64,000 nt of DNA from NCBI GenBank assembly GCA_008828725.1, contig MEHQ01003373.1, positions 124,001 through 188,000 of the forward strand. Direction: 5' to 3'. Origin of the DNA: Saccharina japonica. Lineage: Eukaryota > Sar > Phaeophyceae > Laminariales > Laminariaceae. Below the pieces are notes generated by a model. That model searched no databases. It was given only the letters and a program-made list of their open reading frames with translations, and was not told the origin of the DNA. Position numbers and translations under genes: made by a program. The number at the start of each line of letters is the position of its first letter. Within the stretch, counting starts at the first letter, position 1. Below, one piece after another: positions 24,030-35,808 of the stretch.

Positions 24030-24289
24030 TCCGAGAGCACTGAGGGTGACGGTGCGCAGACGAAGGCTACGTATTGTCTGCGGGTTTCGGGGCGGCGATC
24101 ATGGAAGAGAATCACCTGTCGAGGAGGGCGAGGCTTGGGGAAACGGTCAGGGGTAAGGGGTAAGGGCTACTCCTTTGGATGGGGCAGCTCAAGGAGGACC
24201 TCGAGAAGTTCGGCACCAAGCCCGAAGGGTGGCGCGAGACAGCACACAAGGCCGGCAGATGGTTTCGAGGAGTCGAGGGTGGGGCGTAG
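24030..24289 (+). pseudogene. Decayed C-terminal end of a second LINE family
   Basis: Successive frames read RRRRLRIV, then MEENHLSRRARLGE, then WMGQLKEDLEKFG followed by GWRETAHKAGRWFRG and a stop. This order is the usual C-terminal signature of non-LTR retrotransposon polyproteins (R-RRLRWFGHV, ME.NRLPRRAR, RWMDQ.KEDL, W...A.DR..WR). At least one frame change. The copy at 28411-44629 has a different C-terminus, so this is another family. Confidence 0.55.
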
Positions 24290-25606
24290 GCTTACATGCG
24301 GGAATGACATGATGCGGAGAAGACCGATACAGGAAAGCGACACGCGACGGCTGCATCTACGACACGGACCGTTGGCACCAATGCACCCAGGGGGGGGCGG
24401 GGACGGGGACCGCGGGGGGCGGGGGCTGGGGCAGGGGCGGGGGGAGGGGGGCGGGTTCCCGTTTGCTCAAACTCGCTGACGACTGCTGATGGCTCATCTT
24501 CTCATGATGCGCGCGTCTTCCAGGACTCGTAGCTAGTCTTGGCTGTAGGGCCGCCCGACTCCCTCGCCTTATTGTAATGCCTTCCAGTCCTAGCTTTCGC
24601 TTTCCCTCGTTCTTCTCCCCCCCCCCCCCTCTCTCTTTCTCTCCTCCGTCTTCTCCTCTTTCTCTCGTTCTTTCTTTTTCCTGATTCGCTCTTTCGCTTC
24701 GTAGTCAATTCCTTTTCGTTTTTCTGTTTGGACGCGTATATACGTACGCAGTACTCGTACGTACATAATACTTCGTATATACGTATATAGCATTTTCTTC
24801 TTGCGGTTTGATGTTACCTCATTCGATTAGATTTTATGCGTTTCATTTTGTTAATTTTGTTTTCCGTTTTGTTTCTCGTCGTATGCGCCCCATTAAATTA
24901 GGTTGCAAATCATGCCAGGTATGCATCTCGTGTATACGTATGATACGCCGATTTAACTTACTCCTGTTTTGAGGTGTACCATGTGTTTCATCATGCATGA
25001 TGTATATCTATCTGAATGTTTTTTCGTATAATACGTATATCATACCTGGTAGTACTAATAATGGCTTTGAGTCAATGTTGTGTAAATATTTTTTTCCTAC
25101 GGTATATTCTTTCGCTCCAGATTGTTTAGGAGCTTGTTCTGTGACCACGGGCACACGATTCCGGACATGAGTTAATGAGAGAACAGCAACATATGTACCG
25201 GTCCAAGGGTCGAACTCAGCAGCGAAACCAGATGGGTCCTCTATACAAACAGGTGGGTCCTCTATACGTTTAGTCCTGCTGTCTTTGTCCTGTTTGGTCC
25301 CATACTCCTTCGTATAACCTGATGCGTGTGATACCAGGTGTCATACCTGATAACTGCCGTATACGTACGATATACGTATCTACGTTTGTATTATTTATGT
25401 TGTTCTCATCGTGAAAAGTTTGTGGTCACAGGAACAAGGCTCCGAAAACTATACCAGGTACAATGTACATATATATTACGGTATACATCTTTTATAGAAT
25501 ACGAGTACGAGTACATACCCGCGAGTTTTTCAAATAATAGTACGTATGGCTGGGGAGTCTCTTCAGACCCATTGAGGTATCCATCCTATTCCCATCGGGT
25601 TGTCCA
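24290..25606. other. Low-complexity intergenic DNA
   Basis: A G-rich tract at 24388-24455, a C/T-rich tract at 24590-24690, then AT-rich DNA with TACGTA-type alternating runs. No gene recognised. Confidence 0.5.
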
Positions 25607-25934
25607 TTTTTTTTTTTTCCATCCCATTTATTATCTTCGCACTTCCGTCTTTCTCCCTCCCTATTAATAGTCGTAACTCAGATCCGGGGTCACAAAGTAG
25701 GCTCCTCTCCCTCCTCCCCCACTACGGTTCTTGCCTTGCATTTTTATCGCGAGAAGATGTCAGCACTTTCTTCCCTCGTCAACTCTCGTCGAATTTTGCT
25801 TACCCACGCTACAATATGCGCTCTCGACAGACGGTGTCATTTGAGAATAAAACCTCCATGGGGAGAATCGAACCCTCGACATCCGGGCCTACAGGCTTCG
25901 TGGCTACCAGTTAGACCACCGGGGCGTCCATAGA
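25607..25934 (-). mobile_element. SINE family 1, full copy (left arm)
   Basis: tRNA-like head at 25850-25934 on the minus strand with A box TGGTCTAACTGG and B box GGTTCGATTC. The body has GACGAGGGAAGAAAG and TGACCCCGGATCTGAG, and the tail is AAATGGGATGGAAAA. Transcribed by RNA polymerase III if active; mobilisation would need a LINE. Confidence 0.8.
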
Positions 25935-26007
25935 CCATCCCTATTGTACCCACCTTGTCCTTCACATTTCATCATTTGCATAGTATATACGCGTACGAGT
26001 ACGTACG

Positions 26008-26813
26008 TACGAGCTGGGCCAGCCAAAATATTGTTTTAGCCGATTCAGAACAGAAAAAAATATCCCAGACTAATTCCAAGTAGTTTGCCCCCAAATTCGT
26101 GGGACCAGTCCTAATGGGTTAAAGCAGATTGGCCCATGCCCCGACCAATTTAACGAATTTAAACCTGGAATTTGGACACAGTGTAGATCATGTACTAACC
26201 AACACACTTTGCCGCCTGCTTTTTTTTCTTTTTTTTTCCTCCAGAGAGGTACGCCGATTCAAAAATCGAAAAAAAATGCAAAAGCGACCAGAACGACTTG
26301 AAAAAAAAAATCAAAGAGGGCAGGCGGCAGGTATTTTTGCACGTACGGTTCAAAGACGTGGTTAAAATGTCAGAGTAAAACTCTCAAACTTGGTCGGGGC
26401 ATGGCGGAAATACCATTTTCCCGTAATTACTTGACTTATATATGAAATCGAGTTTTGGTCATATCTCTTGATGGGTGGAGAATTAGGCAACGAAACTTCC
26501 ATCGATCTTCTCCTTGTGTCTTCAGCATTGTCTGCTGCATTGTCTCCACCATATTTCATGTTGATCGAAAATGACATTTTTGATACGAAATTAGAATGAA
26601 AAAAATGTTGTTTTCGAGTTTTCGCGGATATCTCGGCGAGATTGAGCCGAGAAAAAAAATTGTACTCGCATATAATTTTCAGATGCCGTTTTTTTTGCAC
26701 AAGCACTGGCATGTCAAGGTTGGCTGCTTCAAATTTGTGTAGCCTAATTCGCAGTGGTTCACGAGATTCGACTTTAGGAAGCTTTGTACGTTTCTTGGTT
26801 GGCCCAGCTCGTA
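26008..26813. mobile_element. TIR element family 2, 806 bp (left arm)
   Basis: Ends TACGAGCTGGGCCAGCC and GGTTGGCCCAGCTCGTA. The inside contains a second inverted pair, CATGCCCCGACCAATTT and its near complement, and CATATCTCTTGATGGG, shared with the element at 31813. No transposase frame. A TA dinucleotide at both ends could be the target duplication. Confidence 0.75.
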
Positions 26814-26882
26814 GCTGTCTGCTGTCTGTGATCAGTGATCAGAGTGGTTGGTCACAGAACGAAGCCCTTTGTCCTTTGTGGG

Positions 26883-27015
26883 TTCGGTCCGTTAGCTGAT
26901 AACGGACCGAAGCCGTTACAGCAGTATCTGATATCGAACCGAAGCCGTTACAGCAGTATCTGATATCGGACCGAAGCCGTTACAGCAGTACCTGGTATAT
27001 GATATCGGACCGAAG
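26883..27015 (+). repeat. 33-bp tandem repeat (left arm)
   Basis: Units with GGACCGAAGCC, GTTACAGCAGTA and CTGATATCG at 26904, 26936, 26969 and a partial at 27007. The array is preceded by a TTCGGTCCGTTA/TAACGGACCGAA hairpin. Confidence 0.8.
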
Positions 27016-27360
27016 AACGTCTTCTTCGGTGTTTCGCTCGGAAATAGGCTATTCAATTAGGCGAAACACGAAACACAAATTCGGAGGCCCAAGTTCGCTG
27101 TCTTATTTGAAAAAGGGGTGCATCTATGCTAAATTCAGTATAACGCCCCCCGATTAATAAGATTTCACCAAATCTCAGCATGACTTTATTGATAAAACAG
27201 TTCCCTGATTTCTTATTTTTCACAGTATTATATCAGGTATACGACAGCAGTAGTAACTCTCAGCCAGAATTTCTTGTTTTTTCACTATTTCTGAGAAAAT
27301 ATAATGCGGTTGCTGTATTCTCCCCCTTTTCTGTGTCCTTGGCAATATTTTTACGTGGGG

Positions 27361-27850
27361 AAAGTAGACAAAAAATGTTGAACAACAAACGCTACCACGG
27401 GTTTCGACTTACTACGGGCTCGATTTCCACCACATTCCCCGCCACTAACACGCGACTTATATCTTCGATGACACTATGCCAGGAACCCCGATAAGGCTTG
27501 TGAGTTATGAGGATCCAATCTTAATTTTTCCTCCGAGTTTCTCGGTACCGGGCTCAGTATGCAAATATGGCATTGCTCTCAACGTTGCTTCCATATACTA
27601 AATAGAGGGGGTGTTTTCTGAGTGAGGGAGGTTTACAGGTTCCTGGAAATGATCTATTTCTTTTTTTCCTTTTTATGGGATGAAGGCGAGAATCGAACCA
27701 CCCACCGATTTCACTCTGCAGAATATCACGTCCTGCCGACGACGCCATAATATAGGGGAAAAGTAGACTGAACACATTGAACAACAAACGCTACCACCAC
27801 GAGTTTCGACTTATAAACTCGATTTCCACCACATATCATACGTCACACGT
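27361..27850 (+). repeat. Direct repeat pair about 400 bp apart (left arm)
   Basis: 27361-27455 and 27763-27850 both carry AAAGTAGAC, TTGAACAACAAACGCTACCAC, GTTTCGACTTA and CTCGATTTCCACCACAT. They could be ends or halves of one element; no coding content lies between them. Confidence 0.65.
27668..27752 (-). other. tRNA-like sequence with B box (left arm)
   Basis: On the minus strand GGTGGTTCGATTCTCGCC gives a perfect RNA polymerase III B box, with a weak A box near GGCGTCGTCGGCAGGA. Stems do not close as a real tRNA, so it is read as a SINE head or tRNA relic. Confidence 0.4.
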
Positions 27851-28410
27851 ACTATATATACCCTTAATCGTAGCCGACCAGAGTACCTAAACAGTTACCT
27901 TACGGAAGGAAGCTCGCGCAATTCGTTTTGGGTTGGAATTGCGGTTTTGTGCAACAGCAGCAGGCGCCGGAGGGCGTGTTGCGCGCAGCACACCACGGAT
28001 GTGGGGGCACCCAAAACGTTTCGCCACAGGCGAAAAACAATTTAATTGCGCATGTCATTTTAGCAGGAGGCGACAACTAAAATGTGTTTGAGGCACCTTT
28101 TTACGGTCGCCGTACGACATAGATAGATAGGCGGAACAAACACATATTTTGGGCATTTTAAACGCTCTCAGTCAAATGGTTTTCGGGCATACACCCACCA
28201 CGCACCACGCATATATATCGCATGTTTTTACCTGCCGGGTATACAGGGTATACAGGATATCGCCTAATAATGTGACAAATCCTACACGGGGTTTGTATGG
28301 CTGCGTCATGGGAACGGGTGGACGGTGCCTCGGATCCCCATGAGAGGGAGAGAAGAAGATAGATGATGTTGAGAAATATATATCCTCGTATATATTATTA
28401 ATGTCCATTT

Positions 28411-31200
28411 AAGAAGGACCGAACTGATTGCAACAACTACAGAGGGATTTCGCGTGTTGCTCATGCAGGAAGAGTGTTGCTGAAAATCGTCGCATCCCGT
28501 AGTAGCAACGGCTGCGAGGACCGAGGCATATTCCCTGAGGAACAGTGCGGTTTTGGTCCTACACGATCAACAGTCGACATGCTGTTCGTCGTGCGACGAT
28601 TACAAGAACTCGGACGAGATAGAAGCATCCCTTTATACATGTGCATCATTGATCTGCAGAAAGCATACGACTCTGTCGACCGAGAGCTGCGTCGGCAGGT
28701 ACATACGCGCGGTAGCATACCAACCACGAGATGTTTACAATAATCCGCCAGTTCCACGACGGCATGCACGCTTGCGTACGCACTGATGATGGTGAGCACT
28801 CTGATTGGTTTAATGTCGCGCAGGGGCTACGACAAGGCTGCGTGCTGTCGCCGCTGCTGTTCAACGTGTTTTTCGCTGCTGTGATAGACGTTGTTCTCGT
28901 ACGCTTCAGCGAAGACGAAGGCATCATGAGGGGTTTGGTTCACCTCGAGGAGGGTGCAGTGGTCGGAAAAGAGGTGCCATTGGCATGCGTGCGAAGGGCA
29001 GTATGGGGTATGCTATACGCTGATGATGCAGGAATCCTCTCAAAGTCTCCGGAGGGACTCGCAAAAATGATGGCAGTCATCGTGACTGTCTTCGAAGCAG
29101 CAGGCCTCACTGTGTCGGAAAAGACGACGGGAACGATGCTTCTACGAACACGGGACCTGACACCCCCTGCTCCACCGCTCGTTATCGAAGCAGCGGGTCA
29201 GGGGTATAGACAGACGAGCCAGTTCTTATACCTCGGTGGAATTATCCACGAATACGCTGACCTCTCACTCGAAATCGAATGACGGATCCGTCTCATGCGA
29301 GCATGCTTCAAACGGTTCGGACCGGAGTTGTAGGACACGAAGACGGCCCCACTTAGCCTGAAAGTCCGCATGCTGAAGGCCGAGGTGATTGAGACCCTGC
29401 TGTACGGATGTGTGACGCGGACTCTTAGTGCACAACACTTCACCAGGCTCCGATCGGTACACCACCAAGTCCTCCTGCGTGTCATTGGCTTCCAGCGTTG
29501 GCAGCGTAGCGACTATAGGACCCTCTCGTACGCGAAGGCTCTCAAGCAGACACGATACGAGAGCATCGAAACGACGATCCGTAAACGGCGGCTGTTCTTT
29601 GCGGGGGCCGTAGCACGGCAACACAAGGGGCGACTACCCAGTCGGGTGATGTTCGAGACAATGGCTGGTGGGGAGGGACGCAGACCAGGCGGACAACCAA
29701 AGACTTGGCAGAAATGCTTTGCTGAATACCTCAAGGTATTTCGAGCCACCAAGGGGTCCACGGCACGGTCCCCGTTGGTGTTTGGAGTGGAGACCGCAGT
29801 GTGGACCGTTAGAGCAACTAAAGTGGGCAAGTGGTACAGGGGGGTCCTCGAAGCAGCTGAACGGTTCATGGTTCGGTGGTACAAGGACGAGGCGGAACTG
29901 AGTAGACAGCGCCACGCATCCGTTGCGGGTGATGCACAAGGGGATGGGAAGGGGGGGGGCAACAGTCGTAAGGAAACCGCGGTTGATGAGAGCAGGAAGG
30001 AGACAGCCGACAGGGTGGCAATGTACCAGGGTGACTAGTAAGTCCCGTCTAGACTACCCGTACCGCACACCTCTGTAGCTGCTTCGAACGCGGCCCTGCT
30101 GTGTTTTTCGTTTCGTTTTAGTTTTATTGTTACTCTCGTTCTTATTCCTGTGATAAGGACGAAGTACTACCTGGCTTGGTGGATGGCGAGCTCCGTGCTT
30201 TTCCTTGGTTATTTATGGTGGTCTTTCTTTTCTTTTCTTTTTATTTGCTTGTGTATTGCCTGTCGCAGCTTCTCCAGGGGGGCACGACAGCGATGCTACA
30301 GCCCCTCGCATCGTTTTATTTCAGTTTATTTATTTACTTATTTTGCCGTGGTCGCTTTTTTTGCCTTTGTTTTCCTGTCCTTGTGTATTTCCCTACAGTG
30401 GGTTTTTTTTTCTTTGATTGCTTATTAGCTATACGTAGGTATTCATTTTGTTTCTGATATTTCCTCTTCTCTTTCCTTGACTTTCGAGTGTCGCACGAAA
30501 ACGAAACGGGACTGAGAAGGGAGCGCCACACATCCGTGGTATGGGTGGCTGGCGCCAAGGGAATGGAGACAGAGGGGGGGGGGCGGTTCGTAGGGAAACC
30601 GCGGCGGACGAAAGCAGGAAGGATACGACAGAAAGGGTAGCAAGGTACCAGACTGACTAACTGGTAGAACCTGTCTGTATTCTACGGAATACAAACCTGC
30701 CTCGGCTGCCTGGAAGATGCTTTTGGTGTACTCCGGTTGCCTGTCCTTTCCTGTTGTTCTTAGTCTTGCTCTGTTTGCGTTGTTTTTCATTCCATTTCAT
30801 TTCGTTTCATTTGGTTGTCTGTGGCATCCCCTCTGGGAGAAGCACGACACGTTCCTTATTTTTTGTCATGTTTTTGTTTGATTGTTTGATTGCTTGTTGA
30901 TTTGCTTTATTATGTATATTTTTTATTGCTTTTTCCTTTTCGCTTTTCTCTTTTTTTCTTCTTTTTTTTCCTTTTTTTCTCTTTCATGCACCTGGATTGC
31001 TAGCAGGATAGGCCTTGCCTGTCGTATATGGCATTGCATTGTCTGCTCTGCTTACTGCATTGAGCGTAGTATCTCTGTGTCGTAGTTTTGTGACCACAGA
31101 ACTGGTACCTTTTTAGGATGAAGAATCGGCACGGACACTGGGTGTGCTGGATGTCGACGGGTAGAAAGGAAGGTTTAATGTGAAGAACACACACACACAC
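28411..31200 (+). mobile_element. LINE copy 1 (5'-truncated, broken frame; left arm)
   Basis: Non-LTR retrotransposon starting at [16 protein letters not shown] blocks are [41 protein letters not shown] and MLYADDAG. A frame change near 28735 and a TGA at 29281 break the frame; it resumes at 29370 and ends YQGD at 30038. About 1.15 kb of T-rich 3' UTR follows, ending in (CA)n rather than poly(A). No endonuclease domain is left. Confidence 0.88.
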
Positions 31201-31812
31201 ATTTTTTATTTTCCTCCAAATCGCAGCCCGGCGTTTTTCTTAGCCTGTTTCTTATAAGGGGTCATGTGCTGTATTTTTGACGAATGCAAACATGGTTTTA
31301 TTCGTATGAGGAAGTACTGCTGTGGAGTAGTGCCGTAATGTTACTATTAATACCGGTATACTACTATGCAGCCACATTCTGTTGAGGAAGCCAGGCTGCG
31401 ATTGTTCGAAACAACAATAAAACTCACCCGCGGTTTTCCATGGTCGACGCTGTATCGGTCGGCGATCACGGCGATGATGATGGTCGCTCAGAGGTCGAAA
31501 ACTAGTCAGCAATTGGCAGAACCGCTGTAAACCCGACCCGGTAGAAGCAGATGGATGCTTCGGACGATGAACGGGAGAGTGTTGTGGGAGGAGAGGGCTC
31601 AGAGTGCGCAGCTAACCCAGTCTGGTGGAGCTTGATTGATATGTTGTGCTGTGACTGTGGTGGTGATTGCGGTGGCTATTATGGCGATGAACGGGTCCAA
31701 TATTGGTGCACCCCCGCCCGGCATATTGACATATTGACAATCATCCGACCTCCAAGATCATGTTAGACATATTATACGATACGAGGTATCATACATGTGT
31801 GTTCTTCGTATA

Positions 31813-32524
31813 TACGAGCTGGTCCAGCTGTAATCGCGAGGCAGTACTCGCCGGCGTTTTCCCAACTCAGTTTTGCGAATTTCGAACTGAAATTTTGTGT
31901 AGAGCTTCCTATGAGCATAACGAAGCGATTGCCTGGGGCTCCATTTTGTTTTGCTGAAGACGGGCAAAATTATGGCCGTTTCAAGAAAAACCACGTCGGC
32001 ATTTTGGCAAAAAATTACCGGAAAAAAAAGTCGAAAAAAAATGGAGCCCCAGGTAGAGTGTCGACAAGAACGATGCGAATCACGTGTACAAAAAATCAGA
32101 CAAAAAATCGATAAATTCAGCTGGGAAATCGGGATTTTGGGTCGTCCGTCGTAATATCTTAACTTTGTATGGCGGATCATGTGCACCTCATATCTCTTGA
32201 TAGACAACGAATTAGACGATGGGGAGGATATCCATCGTTTCTCCATGCCTCAAGGAATGTTCACACCGTGAATCAGCGTCATCCGCCGTGCAGTTTTTTC
32301 GGCGATTCGTATGGACCGCAGTATGGAGATATCCCCGTGCGCGACGGGATTTATTCGATATGGCATTTCTCGACGAATTTTTCTCGGATTCCAAAAATTC
32401 TAGCATGTGCAAACGCGCTGCAAGCTCAGAAACCATGGTACAAAATTAGGAGCTAAAATATGCAAAAATGAGTGCAAAACGTCCGATCGAATGAATATCT
32501 GTTTTATGGCTGGACCAGCTCGTA
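31813..32524. mobile_element. TIR element family 2, about 710 bp, at the arm/spacer junction
   Basis: Ends TACGAGCTGGTCCAGC and GCTGGACCAGCTCGTA. Shares CATATCTCTTGATAG with the element at 26008. An internal inverted pair reads CCTGGGGCTCCATTTTGTTTT / AAAAAATGGAGCCCCAGG. No coding frame. Confidence 0.75.
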
Positions 32525-32639
32525 TTACGAGGGTTACTTTCGCTCCACGTAATAACTCTCACAAGGCAATTCTTGTGGCGGTATCGTAAACACAATCATG
32601 ACGTGCATGCATTTCATCAGAGGAATTGCCCCATGCTAT

Positions 32640-35195
32640 TCGTATTAACGACGATTACAAGAACCTCGGGAGACGCGACAAGGAAATCCCTTTGGTAACA
32701 TGTGCTTCATCGCATTTGCAGCAAGGCATACGCATCCTGTTCGAGTGACGATGGAGAGAGCGATGTGCTTGCGCTATGTCAGATTGAGGAAGCCAGTGAT
32801 CTACGTGCGGGATGGCGTTGGCATACCAACCACGAGATGCTTACAATATCCGCCAGTTCCACGACGGCATGCGGCTTGCGTCCGCACGATGATGGTGAGC
32901 ACTCTGATTGGTTTAATGTCACGCAGGGGCTACGACAAGGCTGCGTGCTGTCGCCACTGCTGTTCAACGTGTTCTTCGCTGCTGTGATACACGTTGTTCT
33001 CGTACGCTTCAGCGAAGACGAAGCATCATGAGGGTTGGTTCTCCTCAAGGAGGATGTAGTGGTGGAAAAGAGGTCCATTGGCATGCGTGCGAAGGGCTGT
33101 ATGGGGTATGCTTACGCGATGATGCAGGAATTTCTCAAAGTCTCGGAGAGCTCGCAAAAATGATGCAGTCATCGTGACTGTCTTCGAAGCAGCAGGCCTC
33201 ACGGTGTCAGAAAAGAAACGGAAACGATGATCTTACGAACACGGGACCAGACACCCCCTCCTCCGCCGCTCGTTATCGAAGCAGCGGTCAGAGGTATAGA
33301 CAGACGAGCCAGTTCTTTACCTCGGGGATTATCCACGAAAACGCTGACCTCTCACTCGAAATCGAACGACGGATCCGTCTCATGTGGGCTGCTTCAAACG
33401 GTTCGGACCAGAGTTGTACGACATGAAGACGGCCGACTTAGTCTGAAAATCCGCATGTTGAAGGCCGAGGTGATTGAGACCCTGCTGTACGGATGTATGA
33501 CGTGGACCCTCGGTGCACAACACTTCGCCAGCTCCGTCGGCACACCACCAAATCCTCCTGCGTGTCATTGGCTTCCAGCGTCGGCAGCGTGGCGACTATA
33601 GGACCCTCTCGTACGCAAAGGCTCTCAAGCAGACACGATGCGAGAGCATCGAAACGACAATCCGTAAACGGCGTCTGTTCTTTGCGGGAGCCGTGGCACG
33701 GCAACCCAAGGGGCGACTACCCAGTCGGATTGATGTTCGGGACCATGACGGGTGGGGAGGGACGCAGACCGGGCGGACAACCAAAGTCCTGGCAGAAATG
33801 CATTGCTGAAGACCTCAAGGTGTTTCAAGCCTCCAAGGGGTCCACGGCACAGGTCCCGTTGGTGTTTGGAGTAGAGACCGCAGTATGGACCATTGCAGCA
33901 ACTAAAGTGGGCAAGTGGCACAGGGGGGTCCTCGAAGCGGCTGAACAGTTCATGATCCGGTGGCACAAGGTAGAGGCGGAACTGAGTAGACAGCGCCACG
34001 CATCCGTTGCGGGGGGTGCAAAAGGGAATGGGAAGGGGGGGGGCAACAGTCGTACGGAAACCGCGGTTGATGAGAGCAGGAAGGAGACAGCCGACAGGGT
34101 GCAAGACCAGGGACTAGGATAGCATGTACCGGCGCTATAGAGTCCTCTAACCCGTACGCGCACCTCTGTAGCGCTTCGAACGCGGCCTGCTGTGTTTTTC
34201 TTTCGTTTCTAGTTTGTTGTTACTTCGTTCTTATCCTGTGATAGGGAAGACTACCTGGCTGTGGATGCGACTTTTGTTTTTGGTTATTTTGGTGTCTTTT
34301 TTTTTTTTTTTTATTTTTTTTGTTTTTGCTTGTGTACGCCTGTTGTAGGGGCACGACAGCGATGCTACAACCCTCGCATCATTTGCTTGTTTATTTGTTT
34401 ACTTATTTTGCCGTGATCGCTTTTGCCTTTGTTCTCCGCCTTCCGTATTTTCCTAGGACTTTCTTTGGTGGCTTAGCTACGTACGTATCATTTTGTTTTT
34501 TGTATTCCCTTCTCTTTCCGGGACTCTCGTGTGTTACACGAGAACGAAACGGAATGAGTGGAAGTGCCACGTACCGTTGTATGGGTGGCGCCCAAGGGAA
34601 GGAGACGGAGGGTGGGGGGGTTCTAGGGAAACCGGACGGACGAAAGCAGGAAAGAGACGGCAAACAGAGTAGGTGCCAGACCGACTAGCTGGTAGAACCT
34701 GCCTGTACTACGGCACAAACCTGCCTCGGCTGGCTCTTTGGTGTGCTCCGGCTGCCTGTCTTTCCTGTCGTTCTAGTCTTGCTCTGTTGGCCTGTTTCGG
34801 TCCATTTTATTTCTTTCATTTCATTTGGTTTTTTATGAGTCGCATCTCTCTGGGAGAAGCACGACACTTTTTTCTTTTTTTGTCATGCTTTTTTTGGTTG
34901 CTTGATTTTGATTTGCTTCAGTATTTTACTTTTATTATTTTTTCCTTTTCGCTTTTTTCTTTTTTCTCTTTTTTTCTCTTGCATGCACCTGGATTGCTAG
35001 CAGGGTAGGTCTTGCCTGTCGTATATGGCTTGCATTGTCTGCTCTGCTTACTGCACTGAGGTAGTATCTCTGTGTCGTAGTTTTGTGACCACAGAACTGG
35101 TACCTTTTTAGGATGAGAATCGGCACGGACACTGGGTGTGCTGGATGTCGACGGGTAGAAAGGAAGGTTTAATGTGAAGAACACACACACAAAAC
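32640..35195 (+). mobile_element. LINE copy 2 (spacer, many single-base losses)
   Basis: Same LINE family as copies 1, 3 and 4. Readable pieces are [17 protein letters not shown] at 32930 and the C-terminal region 33493-34122. Against the open copy 4 there are many one-base deletions, including in the YADD region, so no frame runs through. The 3' UTR continues to AACACACACAC near 35190. Confidence 0.85.
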
Positions 35196-35808
35196 ACAAT
35201 GGAAGAACACACATGTATGATACCTCGTATCGTATAATATGTCTAACATGATCTTGGAGGTCGGATGATTGTCAATATGTCAATATGCCGGGCGGGGGTG
35301 CACCAATATTGGACCCGTTCATCGCCATAATAGCCACCGCAATCACCACCACAGTCACAGCACAACATATCAATCAAGCTCCACCAGACTGGGTTAGCTG
35401 CGCACTCTGAGCCCTCTCCTCCCACAACACTCTCCCGTTCATCGTCCGAAGCATCCATCTGCTTCTACCGGGTCGGGTTTACAGCGGTTCTGCCAATTGC
35501 TGACTAGTTTTCGACCTCTGAGCGACCATCATCATCGCCGTGATCGCCGACCGATACAGCGTCGACCATGGAAAACCGCGGGTGAGTTTTATTGTTGTTT
35601 CGAACAATCGCAGCCTGGCTTCCTCAACAGAATGTGGCTGCATAGTAGTATACCGGTATTAATAGTAACATTACGGCACTACTCCACAGCAGTACTTCCT
35701 CATACGAATAAAACCATGTTTGCATTCGTCAAAAATACAGCACATGACCCCTTATAAGAAACAGGCTAAGAAAAACGCCGGGCTGCGATTTGGAGGAAAA
35801 TAAAAAAN

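Larger units (their letters stand above)
25607..31806 (+). repeat. Left arm of giant inverted repeat (6.2 kb)
   Basis: Every feature here is mirrored in 35203-41331. Paired positions sum to about 66937 in the outer part and 67009 in the inner part, so the arms are collinear apart from a net 71-bp deficit in the right arm. The outer 4 kb differ by only a few substitutions. The arm starts at the A-tail of a SINE and ends just before a TIR element. Confidence 0.95.

Noticed and set aside
23934-24479. 181-codon Gly/Arg-rich ORF
   Set aside because: Shadow of the decayed LINE C-terminus and a G-rich tract.
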